A stretch of DNA of 64,000 bases from Candidatus Gastranaerophilales bacterium (GCA_944322855.1 CALUQG010000001.1:1-64000); one strand, 5' to 3'; shown: positions 30,947 to 41,189, counted from the first letter of the stretch. The notes: generated from the sequence alone by a model not told the origin. Program-made: numbers and translations.

Positions 30947-32017
30947 TTATGCCAGATTGATAAGTCTTCTCAGTTCATCCGGACGGCTTGATTTTGCAAG
31001 TGCATCCTCTGCAGAGACAAGGTTTTGTCTGTAAAGGTTAGCCAGTGCAGTTTCAAGAGTTTGCATACCTTGAGCGGCACCTGTTTGAATTGCTGAATAC
31101 ATTTGAGAAGTTTTACCTTCACGAATGAGGTTTGCAATCGCACCGTTAACAACCATAATTTCCTGAGCCATTACACGGCCTTTCTTTTCACCGTTTTCAT
31201 TGAGTTTTGGCAAAAGAGTTTGTGAAAATACCGCACAAAGGGAGTTAGAAAGCATGATACGAATTTGCTGCTGCTGACCTTGCGGAAATACGTCTATGAT
31301 ACGGTCAATTGTCTGGCTGGCAGAAGATGTGTGAAGTGTTCCCATAACAAGGTGGCCTGTTTCAGCTGCTGTAATAGCAAGTGAGATAGTTTCGAGGTCA
31401 CGCAACTCACCTACCAGAATGATATCAGGGTCTTCACGAAGTGCTGATTTCAATGCATTCGCAAACGAACGTGTATCTTGCCCAAGTTCTCTTTGGTGTA
31501 CAACACTTTTCTTTGATTTGTGAACAAATTCGACAGGGTCTTCAATTGTCAAAATATGTTCATTTCTGTTGTCGTTGATGTAATCAATCATTGAAGCAAG
31601 GGTTGTTGATTTACCTGAACCTGTAGGGCCGGTAACAAGTATCAATCCTCTTGGTTTTTCGGTAATTTTTCTGACAATTGCCGGTAGTCCAAGAGATTCG
31701 AAAGAAGGAACTTCTGTATTGATTGTTCTGAATGCGGCTGCATAAGTTCCGTTGTTTTTATAAACGTTTACACGAAATCTGCCCAGTCCGTGGATACCGT
31801 AAGAAAGGTCAAGTTCCCAGTCTTGTTCAAGTTTTCTTCTCTGTTCATTATTCAAAATCGGGAAAACGAGTGTTTCGACATTTTCTGCTGTAAGAGCTTC
31901 GTGGTTTGTTCTTACAAGCTTACCGTCTATACGGAATACCGGCGGCAAATTGGCTGAAATATGAATATCACTTGCGCCTTTTCCGACAGCGGCTTCCAAT
32001 AATTCTTCTATTAACAT
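30947..32017 (-). CDS. pilT: Type IV pilus retraction ATPase
   Basis: 356 residues. N-terminal PAS-like domain with GASDIHISANLPP, Walker A GPTGSGKSTTLAS, Asp box TIEDPVEF, Walker B ILVGELRDLETISLAI, His box GTLHTSSASQTIDRI, and the PilT-specific C-terminal AIANLIREGKTSQM. Hexameric motor that pulls pili back, giving twitching motility and DNA uptake. TAGGAG before the ATG. Monocistronic here; pilB, pilC and pilQ are not in the window. Confidence 0.95.
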   Translation of the reverse strand: MLIEELLEAAVGKGASDIHISANLPPVFRIDGKLVRTNHEALTAENVETLVFPILNNEQRRKLEQDWELDLSYGIHGLGRFRVNVYKNNGTYAAAFRTINTEVPSFESLGLPAIVRKITEKPRGLILVTGPTGSGKSTTLASMIDYINDNRNEHILTIEDPVEFVHKSKKSVVHQRELGQDTRSFANALKSALREDPDIILVGELRDLETISLAITAAETGHLVMGTLHTSSASQTIDRIIDVFPQGQQQQIRIMLSNSLCAVFSQTLLPKLNENGEKKGRVMAQEIMVVNGAIANLIREGKTSQMYSAIQTGAAQGMQTLETALANLYRQNLVSAEDALAKSSRPDELRRLINLA

Positions 32018-32134
32018 TTTTTGCTCCTACTAAATTCTTTTATATAAATAATTTGATGATATAATTAATACTGTCCATTAAAATTTTACAATTATGAAAC
32101 ATTAATGTCAAAAAAAATAAAACGGAGAGAGGAT

Positions 32135-32962
32135 ATGCAAAAAATTAAACCCGTAAAACTAAGAGACTTTGAAATCGGAGGGAAAAATCTTTCCATTCTT
32201 GCAGGCCCCTGTGCAATCGAAAGCAAAGATATTCTCTTTACTGTTGCTGATGCTTTAAAGACGCTCTGTCAGGAGCTTGGAATAAATTATATTTTCAAAT
32301 CATCATTTGATAAAGCAAACAGGAGTTCTATCCATTCTTTTCGTGGGCCCGGATTGGAAAAAGGGCTGGATTTGTTGTCTCAGGTAAAAAAAGAATTTGA
32401 TATTCCGATTGTAACTGATATACATCTGCCGGAGCAGGCTGCTGCCGTTGCTGAAGTTGTTGATATAATTCAAATCCCTGCTTTTTTATGCAGGCAGACT
32501 GATCTTCTTGTTGCTGCTGCAAAAACCGGTAAAATTGTCAACATAAAGAAAGGACAATTCCTTGCGCCTGCTCAGATGAAACCGCTTGCAAACAAGGTTA
32601 TGGAAGCCGGAAACGACAAAATACTTTTTACTGATAGAGGTACTAGTTTTGGATATAACAATCTTGTGGTTGACATGAGAGGCATACCTATAATGCAGGA
32701 AACAGGTGTACCTGTTGTATTTGATGCCACTCACAGTGTTCAGCTTCCGGGCGGAGCCGGTGATTGTTCTTCAGGTGAAAGAAAATTCGTTTCAACTCTT
32801 GCAAAGGCTGCAATTGCTGCAGGTGCTGATGCATTATTTTTTGAAGTTCATCCTGATCCGGACAAAGCTCTTTGTGACGGGCCCAATATGCTGTCTATTG
32901 ATATGGCAAAAGATGTTTTCAAAATCTGCAATGATATTTTTAAACTGGTAAGAAACATTTAA
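32135..32962 (+). CDS. kdsA: 3-deoxy-8-phosphooctulonate synthase
   Basis: 275 residues from the ATG with GGAGAGAGG just upstream; the earlier in-frame ATG at 32105 has no ribosome site. Signatures: [74 protein letters not shown] and [18 protein letters not shown]. Condenses phosphoenolpyruvate and arabinose 5-phosphate to Kdo-8-P, a precursor of LPS inner core, so the cell has a Gram-negative-type envelope. Confidence 0.95.
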   Translation: MQKIKPVKLRDFEIGGKNLSILAGPCAIESKDILFTVADALKTLCQELGINYIFKSSFDKANRSSIHSFRGPGLEKGLDLLSQVKKEFDIPIVTDIHLPEQAAAVAEVVDIIQIPAFLCRQTDLLVAAAKTGKIVNIKKGQFLAPAQMKPLANKVMEAGNDKILFTDRGTSFGYNNLVVDMRGIPIMQETGVPVVFDATHSVQLPGGAGDCSSGERKFVSTLAKAAIAAGADALFFEVHPDPDKALCDGPNMLSIDMAKDVFKICNDIFKLVRNI

Positions 32963-32977
32963 TCTGTTAAATAAAAC

Positions 32978-33007
32978 AAAAAGCCTGACAAATTGTCAGG
33001 CTTTTTG
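32978..33007. terminator. Bidirectional terminator, kdsA/surE
   Basis: AAAAAGCCTGACA, loop AAT, TGTCAGGCTTTTT, between convergent genes. Confidence 0.95.
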
Positions 33008-33013
33008 TAACAG

Positions 33014-33814
33014 TTATTTATTTTCAAACCAGTTGCAGGATTGTTCCGAGCAAAAGGCTTTTTCCAAATCCTTCATAATACTCTGGTGTGTCATTTCAAA
33101 AGTGATAGGGGTAATTGAGACTTTATTCATTCGTACGGCATTGATATCTGTACCGTCATTTTCATCGTATTCAATAAGCTCTCCTGCGAGCCAGTAGTAT
33201 ACTTTTCCTCTAGGGTCAATACGTTTGTCATATTTGCTTGTGAACATTCTTGTTCCGAGCTTTGTAATTGCAATACCGGCAATGTCATCTTCTTCAAGTG
33301 AAGGGAAATTGATATTCAATATTGATTTTTGAGGGAAATTGATATCTTTTATTTTGTTGACAAATTTTGCCATAAAGTTTGCCGCAAAAGCAAAGTTTTC
33401 TATTTCATAATGCAAACCGGCAAGCGATGTTGCTATTGCAGGGAAGCCCAGCATTGCACCTTCAAGTGCGCAGCTTACTGTTCCGGAATATAATATATCC
33501 GCTCCGAGGTTTGGCCCGTGGTTTATTCCGGAAATAACGAGATCAGGCATTTCATGTGGTTCAAGTATTGCGCTCAATCCTATTTTTACGCAGTCGCCGG
33601 GTGTTCCTGTTGTGACCCAGTTTCTTTTTGCTCCGAATTTCGGTTCAAGTTCTTCAACTCTCAACGGAGTGTGAAGAGTCAAAGAATGCCCTGCTGCACT
33701 TCTTTCTCTGTCAGGTGCAATTACATAAACATCATGCTCACAGCTTAATGCTTCTGTCAGTGCTCTGATACCGTTTGCCATAAGCCCGTCATCGTTTGAA
33801 AGTAGAATATTCAT
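33014..33814 (-). CDS. surE: 5'/3'-nucleotidase SurE
   Basis: 266 residues. Metal site MNILLSNDDG at the N terminus, SAAGHSLTLHTPLRV, TTGTPGDCVKIGL and the family hallmark SGINHGPNLGADILYSGTVS. Dephosphorylates nucleoside monophosphates and short polyphosphates. Follows pyrG on the same strand with about 80 bases between, possibly in one transcript, both acting on nucleotides. Confidence 0.95.
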   Translation of the reverse strand: MNILLSNDDGLMANGIRALTEALSCEHDVYVIAPDRERSAAGHSLTLHTPLRVEELEPKFGAKRNWVTTGTPGDCVKIGLSAILEPHEMPDLVISGINHGPNLGADILYSGTVSCALEGAMLGFPAIATSLAGLHYEIENFAFAANFMAKFVNKIKDINFPQKSILNINFPSLEEDDIAGIAITKLGTRMFTSKYDKRIDPRGKVYYWLAGELIEYDENDGTDINAVRMNKVSITPITFEMTHQSIMKDLEKAFCSEQSCNWFENK

Positions 33815-33898
33815 TAAACACTCCTATTATTCTGTTTGTGTCTTCCTACATGTTTAATACCCATTTTGCAGAATTTTAAACATATTTGAGCGGTATTT

Positions 33899-35515
33899 TT
33901 ATTTTTTATTTATGTTTTTATTTATAGCATTTATCAAACCGGTGAACAAGGGGTGCGGATGTTCCGGTCTGGATTTGAATTCAGGATGGAACTGGCAGGC
34001 AACAAACCAATCATTTTTTGGATATTCAACAATTTCACAAAGCTGTCCGTCAGGAGATACACCTGAGAAAACAAGTCCTGCTTTTTCTATTTGTTCACGA
34101 TATTCATTGTTGACTTCGTATCTGTGTCTGTGTCTTTCTGAAATTGTTTTTAATTTTCCATATGCATCATAGGCTTTTGTACCTTTTTTCAATACACAAT
34201 CATATTTTCCAAGACGCATTGTTCCGCCCATCTCTTCGATATTTTTTTGTTCGAGCATAATATCTATGACGGGATACAAAGTGGCCTCGTTAAATTCCAT
34301 TGAATTTGCATCTTTTAAGCCGACTACATTCCTTGCATATTCTATTACAGAGCACTGCATGCCAAGACACAAGCCTAAAAACGGAAGGTTGTTTTCTCTT
34401 GCGTATCTGATTGCATTCAGCTTGCCTTCTATACCTCTGACCCCAAAACCTCCCGGAACAACAAGACCGTCTACATCTGACAGTATTTCTTTGGTTTTTT
34501 TCATGTCAGTGCATTCTTCTGAATTTATCCATTTTATATCAATTTTTGCGTGATGAGCATATCCTGCATGTTTAAGCGCTTCCACAACCGAAATATATGC
34601 ATCTGACAAACCTGTATATTTTCCTGCAATTGCGATTTTGAAGGTTTTTGTAGGATTCTTAATTACATCCACAAGCTTTTTCCAGCTGTCGAGATTTGGT
34701 TTTCTGTCGAGGAGCTGCAATCTTTGCAAAACAACATGTGCCATATTTTGGGCTTCAAGTGCAAGGGGCACTTCATATATTGATTTTAGATCTTTGCATT
34801 CTATGACCGCATCTACGGGAACTGAACAAAACAGTGCAAGTTTTTCTCTTTCTTTTTTCGGAAGAGGTTTCGACGTTCTGCATACAAGAACTTCAGGCTG
34901 CAAACCGTAGCTTCTCAAAACAGAAACGCTGTGCTGCGAAGGTTTTGTTTTAAGTTCTCCCGAAGTAGGAAGATAAGGAATCAAAGTTACATGGATATTT
35001 ATTCCGTTTCCAAAGCCGATTTCTGTTTTGAACTGTCTTATTGCTTCAATAAATGGCAGACTCTCAATGTCCCCTATTGTTCCGCCTACTTCTATAATCA
35101 GAAAATCCGGTTTGAACTGTGATGCTGCTTTTTTTATTCTGGATTTTATTTCATTTGTAATATGCGGAATTGTTTGTACTGTTGCTCCTAAGTATTCGCC
35201 TCTTCTCTCTTTTTTAATTACGGTCTGATATATTGAGCCTGATGTAACATTATTTACTTTCCCGAGAGAAGTATCCGTAAATCTTTCATAATGCCCGAGG
35301 TCAAGGTCTGTCTCTGCACCGTCATCGGTAACAAAGACTTCTCCATGCTGAAAAGGACTCATTGTTCCGGGGTCAACGTTTATATAAGGGTCAAATTTTT
35401 GAATGACAACAGAAAAACCTCTGGATTTTAGCAGTTTCCCTAGAGATGCGGCTACTATGCCTTTTCCCAGTGATGATACAACACCGCCTGTTACAAATAT
35501 AAATTTTGTTGCCAT
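33899..35515 (-). CDS. pyrG: CTP synthase
   Basis: 538 residues, full length. Amidoligase domain begins [40 protein letters not shown] and [11 protein letters not shown] follow. The C-terminal glutamine amidotransferase has the oxyanion/nucleophile motif [19 protein letters not shown] and the triad end [13 protein letters not shown]. Makes CTP from UTP, ATP and glutamine in the cytoplasm. It lies after the gatC terminator. Confidence 0.97.
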   Translation of the reverse strand: MATKFIFVTGGVVSSLGKGIVAASLGKLLKSRGFSVVIQKFDPYINVDPGTMSPFQHGEVFVTDDGAETDLDLGHYERFTDTSLGKVNNVTSGSIYQTVIKKERRGEYLGATVQTIPHITNEIKSRIKKAASQFKPDFLIIEVGGTIGDIESLPFIEAIRQFKTEIGFGNGINIHVTLIPYLPTSGELKTKPSQHSVSVLRSYGLQPEVLVCRTSKPLPKKEREKLALFCSVPVDAVIECKDLKSIYEVPLALEAQNMAHVVLQRLQLLDRKPNLDSWKKLVDVIKNPTKTFKIAIAGKYTGLSDAYISVVEALKHAGYAHHAKIDIKWINSEECTDMKKTKEILSDVDGLVVPGGFGVRGIEGKLNAIRYARENNLPFLGLCLGMQCSVIEYARNVVGLKDANSMEFNEATLYPVIDIMLEQKNIEEMGGTMRLGKYDCVLKKGTKAYDAYGKLKTISERHRHRYEVNNEYREQIEKAGLVFSGVSPDGQLCEIVEYPKNDWFVACQFHPEFKSRPEHPHPLFTGLINAINKNINKK

Positions 35516-35556
35516 TTAATAATACCCCTATTCATAATTATAATTACTTTTTAAGT

Positions 35557-35592
35557 TAAAAAGCTTAGAGGGGTTTCCTCTAAGCTTTTAGA
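35557..35592. terminator. Terminator between gatC and pyrG
   Basis: AAAAGCTTAGAGG (35559-35571), five-base loop, CCTCTAAGCTTTT (35577-35589), 13 perfect pairs; followed by T run in the gatC reading direction. Confidence 0.92.
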
Positions 35593-35595
35593 GTT

Positions 35596-35877
35596 TTAAT
35601 TTATTTTCGGAACCCTGAAAAATCCATCTTCGACAGACGGAGCATTTGCCATTAGTTCTTCTTTTGTGTGTTCTGTAACAACTACATCTTCTCTCATTAC
35701 ATTAACAATCGGAACAGCGTGGCTCATAGGTTCAACATTTGTAGTATCAACTTTGTTCATCTGTTCAACATAGGTCAATATGTCACCCAGTTGTTTTGAA
35801 AATTTTTCTTTCTCTTCTTCACTCAATTCCAGTCTGGCAAGTTTTGCTACGTGTTCAACATCTTTTATTGTAATCAT
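35596..35877 (-). CDS. gatC: Asp/Glu-tRNA amidotransferase subunit C
   Basis: 93 residues, normal length. Typical GatC sequence: ITIKDVEHVAKLARLELSEE, LGDILTYVEQMNKVDTTNVE, PMSHAVPIVNVMREDVV and C-terminal GFFRVPKI. Wraps GatA and GatB in the complex that amidates mischarged Asp-tRNA-Asn or Glu-tRNA-Gln. gatA and gatB are not next to it. Confidence 0.95.
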   Translation of the reverse strand: MITIKDVEHVAKLARLELSEEEKEKFSKQLGDILTYVEQMNKVDTTNVEPMSHAVPIVNVMREDVVVTEHTKEELMANAPSVEDGFFRVPKIN

Positions 35878-35957
35878 TTGTCACTCCGAATATAAATATA
35901 TTTATTATATTTGTATCATGTTTATACTTTTTTTGCACGAATTGTTTTAAATTTTTT

Positions 35958-35985
35958 ACAGACAGATATTTGTTTATCTGTCTGT
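35958..35985. repeat. Perfect 11-base inverted repeat upstream of gatC
   Basis: ACAGACAGATA (35958-35968), six-base loop, TATCTGTCTGT (35975-35985). It lies between the GH13 stop and gatC, without a T run in the leftward direction, so it is not a standard terminator. It may be an operator for gatC or an mRNA end structure. Confidence 0.7.
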
Positions 35986-36014
35986 ATAATTATTATTTTG
36001 TTTTTATAATAAAA

Positions 36015-38066
36015 CTACAATTTCAGCCACATCGCATCATAAGGCTGGAGTCTGACAGTCAGTTTTTTGTTTTGTACACGTGCTCTGACCATTTTGTCTG
36101 TCAGAAGATCCTTGAGAAAAATATCTTTTGATTTTTTGCCAAAGTCGTCATTGGTAAACACAACAGTTGCCCTTATTCTGTCATTTGAAAGGTTATTGAT
36201 AACAACAATACGGTCATTTTGGTATTCTCTTACATAAGCAAATACTTCGGGTGCTTCTGTTTTTATTTCTGTAAATGTTCCTCTTGTTATTACTGGATAT
36301 TGTTTTCTGACACGAATCAATTTTTTGACACGTGCATACACTCTATGATTGTATGAATCAGAATTTTTCATTGCATCATAGAAAACTTTTTGTTTTATAG
36401 GCCCTCTGTTTATGTCTCTGCTGTCAAAGTAGCTGAGCATTTTTGTTTTATTTTTTTTGTCGGATTTTTGTTTTTGTTCTCTTATTTTTGCACTCTGTTT
36501 TGCGTTGGCATAGTTGTTTGTCATGCCTATTTCATCGCCGTAGTAGATAATCGGAACCCCGGGTAATGAAAGCAAAATTGAAAAAGCCATGCCTATTCTG
36601 TCAGGATCTCTGTCAAGAAAACTTGCTAGACGTCCCGATACTCCGTAGCCTTTTCTAAAGGCTGCACCTTTCGGAGCAAGTCCGTCAAATAGGAGCTCTC
36701 TTGTTTTTTCGTTTACCATTTCAAGTGTAAGTTCATCATGAACTCTCAAAAACATTGCCCACGCTGCAGAGTTTGGGATTTTTGGAGTATTTTTGTAAGC
36801 TTTCCAGAAATATGTATTGTCTGCTGTAACCAGTGATGCCCAGATTGCAGGCATGTAGGGGAAGTGATAGCATATTTGAACCTCATCAGTTCTTTCAATT
36901 TCTTTAAGTGTATCTTTTATTATATGCTGGACTTTTCTATCAGTACCAAAATACGGGAGTATGTTCTTTGGCTGCTGGCATGCTTCTGCCTGAATAACCG
37001 AACGGGGTGCAACTGTCTGCAAAAATGCACTGATTAGCTGGATTATATAATGAGTTTTTGGCTGATTTTCGGCACTTGTGCCCGGTTCTTTGCTCAGATA
37101 AGGAATGGCATCCATTCTGAATATATCAACACCCATATTAGCCCAGAAGGCAACCGTATCAAGCATGTAATAAAGAACCTGCGGATTTTCCCAGTTCAAA
37201 TCAAGCTGAAACGGATAGAATGTATGATAGATATAATAATCTTTACCGTTTATTGTTACTTTTCTGTAATGGTTATCGGTAATTTCGGGAAAAATCAATC
37301 TTCTTTTTGACAGTGTTCCGTCTTTTTCTTTGTACTCGACCATGTAGCCGAGTTTTTCATCTTTATACTGTCTGTATTCAGGCATATCTTCTCTTACAAC
37401 AAAATATTTTAGTTTGTTTGTATCACCCTTCAATGCCTGCTGAAACCATTCGTGCTGGTCTGAGAAGTGATTTAGAATAAGGTCAGCTTTAATTTTAAAT
37501 CCTTTTTGTTTGGCTGCAGCCATAAATTCTTCAAATTCAGGCAAACCTCCAAGATCTGAACGTACGTTACGAGGATTTCTTACATCAAAACCTGAATCGT
37601 TCATCGGAGAATCAGCAAACGGCAAAATATAAATAGTAGTAACTCCAAGGTCTTTCAGGTAATCAAGCATGCCGATTAATGTTTTAAAAGTCGCCGGTTT
37701 TCCTGTTTCGTCCACACCGAATTGATCGGGATAGAACATGTAAATGACTTCATCTTTATACCAGTCAGAATCACGTTTTATGTCATCTTCATAAAGGTCT
37801 TTGCCTCTTTGAAATCTGGCTTTCTTTATTATTTTTTCAACTTCGGAATAAATTGAATCAACCTGTTCTTTACCGTAAATGTGAGCAATTGATGTTTTCA
37901 TTGTTGTTTCAAGTTCTTTGGGAACAAGATTGTCATAGGTCAATCCGACATTTTTGATATTTTCTTTAGTGTTTGTCTGGTTTGTTGTTGCAGCAATAAC
38001 ATTCAAGCCTGAAAATTCAACAACAGCTGCAGTAATCAGAAACAGGGAAACGATACGTTTATACAT
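36015..38066 (-). CDS. Exported GH13 protein, trehalose-synthase-like
   Basis: 683 residues with a signal peptide (about 1-26, ending VIAA). GH13 barrel: start WYKDEVIYMFYPDQFG, region I IKADLILNHFSDQHEWFQ, region II GVDIFRMDAIPYL (nucleophile Asp), region III VIQAEAC (acid Glu), region IV FLRVHDELTLEMVNE (His-Asp). Region IV and the order resemble trehalose synthase (which has FLRNHDELTLEMV), with Val for Asn, but a secretion signal is unusual for that cytoplasmic enzyme. All three catalytic acids are kept. Could be an alpha-glucan hydrolase, transglycosylase or maltose-trehalose isomerase in the periplasm. Monocistronic. Confidence 0.88.
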   Translation of the reverse strand: MYKRIVSLFLITAAVVEFSGLNVIAATTNQTNTKENIKNVGLTYDNLVPKELETTMKTSIAHIYGKEQVDSIYSEVEKIIKKARFQRGKDLYEDDIKRDSDWYKDEVIYMFYPDQFGVDETGKPATFKTLIGMLDYLKDLGVTTIYILPFADSPMNDSGFDVRNPRNVRSDLGGLPEFEEFMAAAKQKGFKIKADLILNHFSDQHEWFQQALKGDTNKLKYFVVREDMPEYRQYKDEKLGYMVEYKEKDGTLSKRRLIFPEITDNHYRKVTINGKDYYIYHTFYPFQLDLNWENPQVLYYMLDTVAFWANMGVDIFRMDAIPYLSKEPGTSAENQPKTHYIIQLISAFLQTVAPRSVIQAEACQQPKNILPYFGTDRKVQHIIKDTLKEIERTDEVQICYHFPYMPAIWASLVTADNTYFWKAYKNTPKIPNSAAWAMFLRVHDELTLEMVNEKTRELLFDGLAPKGAAFRKGYGVSGRLASFLDRDPDRIGMAFSILLSLPGVPIIYYGDEIGMTNNYANAKQSAKIREQKQKSDKKNKTKMLSYFDSRDINRGPIKQKVFYDAMKNSDSYNHRVYARVKKLIRVRKQYPVITRGTFTEIKTEAPEVFAYVREYQNDRIVVINNLSNDRIRATVVFTNDDFGKKSKDIFLKDLLTDKMVRARVQNKKLTVRLQPYDAMWLKL

Positions 38067-38204
38067 ATTTATTAATCTTTCGTTGTTCGAGTAAACTAAA
38101 AATAATTATCATGGCTGAATATTCTCAAGTCAAGGAATTTTAAGTATTATAAACCTGTTGTTTATGCTATTTTATCCATATGTATTAGTGCAGGTGTTTA
38201 GAGA

Positions 38205-39512
38205 ATGGATATAATATTAAACCCGATTATAATTTCAGTTGTTTTGCTTTGTGTTCTTTGTGTTTTGAGAATAAACGTTTTGCTTGCAATAATTATATCT
38301 GCTATTGCGGCAGGTTTTGCAGGAGGAATGGATATTGAAAAAATTATGCACACTTTTATTTCAGGCATGGGCGGAAATTCAGAAACAGCTTTGAGTTATA
38401 TTCTGCTCGGCGCATTCGCAGCAGCAATGACCCATACGGGTCTTGCTCCAATTCTCGCTAAAAAAATTGCGAATGTAGTTTGCGGCAAAAAATTTGTATT
38501 ACTTTTTATAATTACGCTTCTGGCAATCGCTTCACAGAATTTGATACCTGTACACATTGCTTTCATTCCGATACTAATACCGCCTTTATTGAGTGTTATG
38601 AACATGTTGAAACTTGACAGACGTGCGGTAGCATGTGCTCTTGCATTTGGTTTGAAAATGCCGTACATTGCTATACCTGCCGGTTTTGGGCTTATTTTTC
38701 AAGGCCTGATTGCAGAAAATATGAATCAAAACGGTATGCATACAACAGTCGGTGAAATCTGGAAAGCAAACTGGTTTTTGGCGCTGGCAATGCTCACTGG
38801 GCTTTTAATTTCCATTTTTATTACATACCGCAGTCCTCGTGAATATGAAAAAATAGAAATATCTGACGGAACAAGTTTTGTTGAAGATTTGAAATTAAAT
38901 AAAAATCATTACCTGACGTTATTTGCAGCTTTTGCAACACTCGGTGTGCAGTTATGGACAAACTCGCTGCCTTTAGGTGCACTTGTCGGTTTGACTGTAA
39001 TATTTGGAACCGGAGCGATAGACCACAGGAAAATGGACAAACTCATGAATGAAGGTATAGGACTTATGGGCTATGTTGCATTTGTAATGCTTGTAGCTGC
39101 CGGATATGCATTTGTCCTCAAAGAAACTGGCAGTGTTGATGCTCTTGTTCACAGTGCTGCTTCATTTATGGAAGGAAGCAAGCTTCTTGCGGCAACGATA
39201 ATGCTTGCTATAGGGCTTTTTATTACAATGGGTATCGGGACGTCTTTCGGTACTATACCTATACTGGCTGTGTTGTTTGTTCCTATTTGTGCAAAGATGG
39301 GTTTTAGTATTCCGGCTACAATAGTTCTTCTTTCAGCTGCTGCCGCTCTTGGTGATGCAGGGTCTCCGGCATCAGATACAACACTCGGGCCCACTGCAGG
39401 TTTGAATGCGGACGGACAGCATAATCATATTACAGATACCTGTATACCGACATTTTTACACTACAATATACCGCTGATTATTTTTGCGGTAATTGCAGTG
39501 TTTATATTCTAA
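38205..39512 (+). CDS. Na+/H+ antiporter family protein
   Basis: 435 residues, about ten to twelve membrane helices. Features of the Na+/H+ antiporter (NhaC/ion transporter) superfamily: GMGGNSETALSYILLGAFAA, NLIPVHIAFIPILIPPL, the broken-helix segment MGIGTSFGTIPILAVLFVPI and LGDAGSPASDTTLGPTAGLN, with acidic and Ser/Thr residues inside the membrane. Transported ion uncertain; some relatives carry organic or amino acids. Single gene facing an FxG-motif orphan. Confidence 0.85.
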   Translation: MDIILNPIIISVVLLCVLCVLRINVLLAIIISAIAAGFAGGMDIEKIMHTFISGMGGNSETALSYILLGAFAAAMTHTGLAPILAKKIANVVCGKKFVLLFIITLLAIASQNLIPVHIAFIPILIPPLLSVMNMLKLDRRAVACALAFGLKMPYIAIPAGFGLIFQGLIAENMNQNGMHTTVGEIWKANWFLALAMLTGLLISIFITYRSPREYEKIEISDGTSFVEDLKLNKNHYLTLFAAFATLGVQLWTNSLPLGALVGLTVIFGTGAIDHRKMDKLMNEGIGLMGYVAFVMLVAAGYAFVLKETGSVDALVHSAASFMEGSKLLAATIMLAIGLFITMGIGTSFGTIPILAVLFVPICAKMGFSIPATIVLLSAAAALGDAGSPASDTTLGPTAGLNADGQHNHITDTCIPTFLHYNIPLIIFAVIAVFIF

Positions 39513-39523
39513 ATGATGCAGAT

Positions 39524-40315
39524 TTACCAGTTGTAGGGTACAACAGCTCTCGGACTTGCCGGTCTTGGCAGACCTTCTTCGTCATAATAGCGTGCAAATT
39601 TTTGTTCTTCTTTTTCGCCATCACTGTATTCAAAGTATTTTTCAGTGTGGCTTGCTTTGGCTTGAAGCATATTATTGAACAGAATGTAAGTTTCTTCTAC
39701 AGCTCTTTCACCGTTTCTGTCATCGATAAATTGATATTTAACAACATAATCGTTTTCATTTTTTCTGGAAGGGCGAATTTCCATTCTTTCAATTGCATCC
39801 TCTGGCGATGATTTGATTATTTCGGCTGCGGCTGAAATCAGGTCATGAGTCTTTCTGTCATATTTTACATCATAATGTACACCTTCTCTGTCATATGAGA
39901 TAAGACTCATTTTTTCATTTGATGTTGCTGTAAAATTTGAAACTTTTGATTTTTCGCTTTTCTTTCTTTTTATTGCGTTTACAAAATCCATTTCGTTTCC
40001 GTAGAATTCAATATTTTTGTCTTTTGTTGTCCAGGCGAATTTGCTCATTGCTAATTTTTCATTATTGTTTTCTTTTGCATGAGTTTCAAAGAAATTTGTG
40101 ATATAAGAAGCATTTTCATCTTCGTATGTTTTGTTCAGTAAACCAAAACTGTTGCATATATTTTCTTCATCATCAACGTAATTTCCGCTGAAAGAAACTG
40201 TGTCAGGCGGCAGAGGTTTCGTTTCTATTGGCTTAGAAGCTGGAGGAGTCTGCGGATTTTGATTTGTGGTGTAAACTTTTCCGAAAAAAGATGGGGATAA
40301 ACTTAAAATCTTCAT
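39524..40315 (-). CDS. FxG-motif orphan protein
   Basis: 263 residues. Polar Pro-rich N terminus (PQTPPASKPIETKPLPP) then DTVSFSGNYVDDEE, where FSG (42-44) sits at nearly the same position as FKG in the 12.9-16.4 kb paralogues. The rest is charged, mixed alpha/beta, without membrane segments or Cys beyond one, ending PRAVVPYNW. No known domain. Convergent with the antiporter gene (11 bases apart). Confidence 0.75.
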   Translation of the reverse strand: MKILSLSPSFFGKVYTTNQNPQTPPASKPIETKPLPPDTVSFSGNYVDDEENICNSFGLLNKTYEDENASYITNFFETHAKENNNEKLAMSKFAWTTKDKNIEFYGNEMDFVNAIKRKKSEKSKVSNFTATSNEKMSLISYDREGVHYDVKYDRKTHDLISAAAEIIKSSPEDAIERMEIRPSRKNENDYVVKYQFIDDRNGERAVEETYILFNNMLQAKASHTEKYFEYSDGEKEEQKFARYYDEEGLPRPASPRAVVPYNW

Positions 40316-40445
40316 AAATTTTTCTTTCTATTTAATGCAGTATACTATGCATGTATTGTATACTTTCCAAAAAATATTACAAGCATAACAGATAAAAATT
40401 TAAAAAATATTACAAATTTTTGTCAAAATGAGATATTTTATGTAT

Positions 40446-41189
40446 TTAGTTGCAAATTCTTTTTAAAATTTTTGAGAGTAAAATATCTTGAGATAAAAAA
40501 TCTTTTATATTCATTGATTTGAAATAATTATCTGTCAGGCTGTTTCGAAGAGCAGTGATACCATTTGATTTTTCAAAAAATTCTTCTGTACTGTAATTAT
40601 TGCTGAAATAATACATTTGATATAGGTATTCCATGCTTACTCCAAAAATCTTTCTTTCTATTTGATATCCTTGTTCTTCGCTGTCGAGAAAAAGGATTTC
40701 ATCCGGTGGGCAATTTAGAATGGAATTGTTTATCAAATTATTTCTTTCAAATGAAAACAGTTTGTCTTTAGTGTTTGAAAACTGGTTAAGGATATTTTGA
40801 AGAATTTTCGAGTTTTTGTTTGCCATCATATAACCCCGGCAAATTTTCTTGTTTCCTTCTGAAAAAACTACAAGGTCTGTTTGCTCAAGCAGTACTTCAA
40901 AAAAATCAGTCTTTTGTGTAAGCAATGTGTCTGCATCCAAAAATACTCCGCCGTTGTTGTATAAAGTGTATAGGGCAATAACGTCAACAAAATTTGAAAA
41001 ATAATTTTTGTTTATTTTAAAAAATTGTTTAATCAGATTACAGGGTAGAAAGTCAGAAAGGTTGTCGTGATTTATAATATTTATTTTGTAGTTTCCTTGT
41101 TTATTGACTTTCCATGTATCGATACACAGTTTTAGATAAGGTGGAGAAAATTCTTCATCAAAAAATGTAAAAATATTTTTTTGAGACAT
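40446..41189 (-). CDS. GT32-like glycosyltransferase
   Basis: 247 residues. Starts KNIFTFFDEEFSPPYLKLCI; contains the sugar-nucleotide DxD signature in YNNGGVFLDADTLL (about residue 99), preceded by SNFVDVIALYTLYN, the pattern of the capsular polysaccharide/GT32 (Och1, TcdA/B-like) group. Probably moves a hexose or hexosamine onto a surface polysaccharide. No neighbouring sugar genes, and the acceptor is unknown. Lower GC than average for the window is apparent, so lateral acquisition is possible. Confidence 0.82.
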   Translation of the reverse strand: MSQKNIFTFFDEEFSPPYLKLCIDTWKVNKQGNYKINIINHDNLSDFLPCNLIKQFFKINKNYFSNFVDVIALYTLYNNGGVFLDADTLLTQKTDFFEVLLEQTDLVVFSEGNKKICRGYMMANKNSKILQNILNQFSNTKDKLFSFERNNLINNSILNCPPDEILFLDSEEQGYQIERKIFGVSMEYLYQMYYFSNNYSTEEFFEKSNGITALRNSLTDNYFKSMNIKDFLSQDILLSKILKRICN

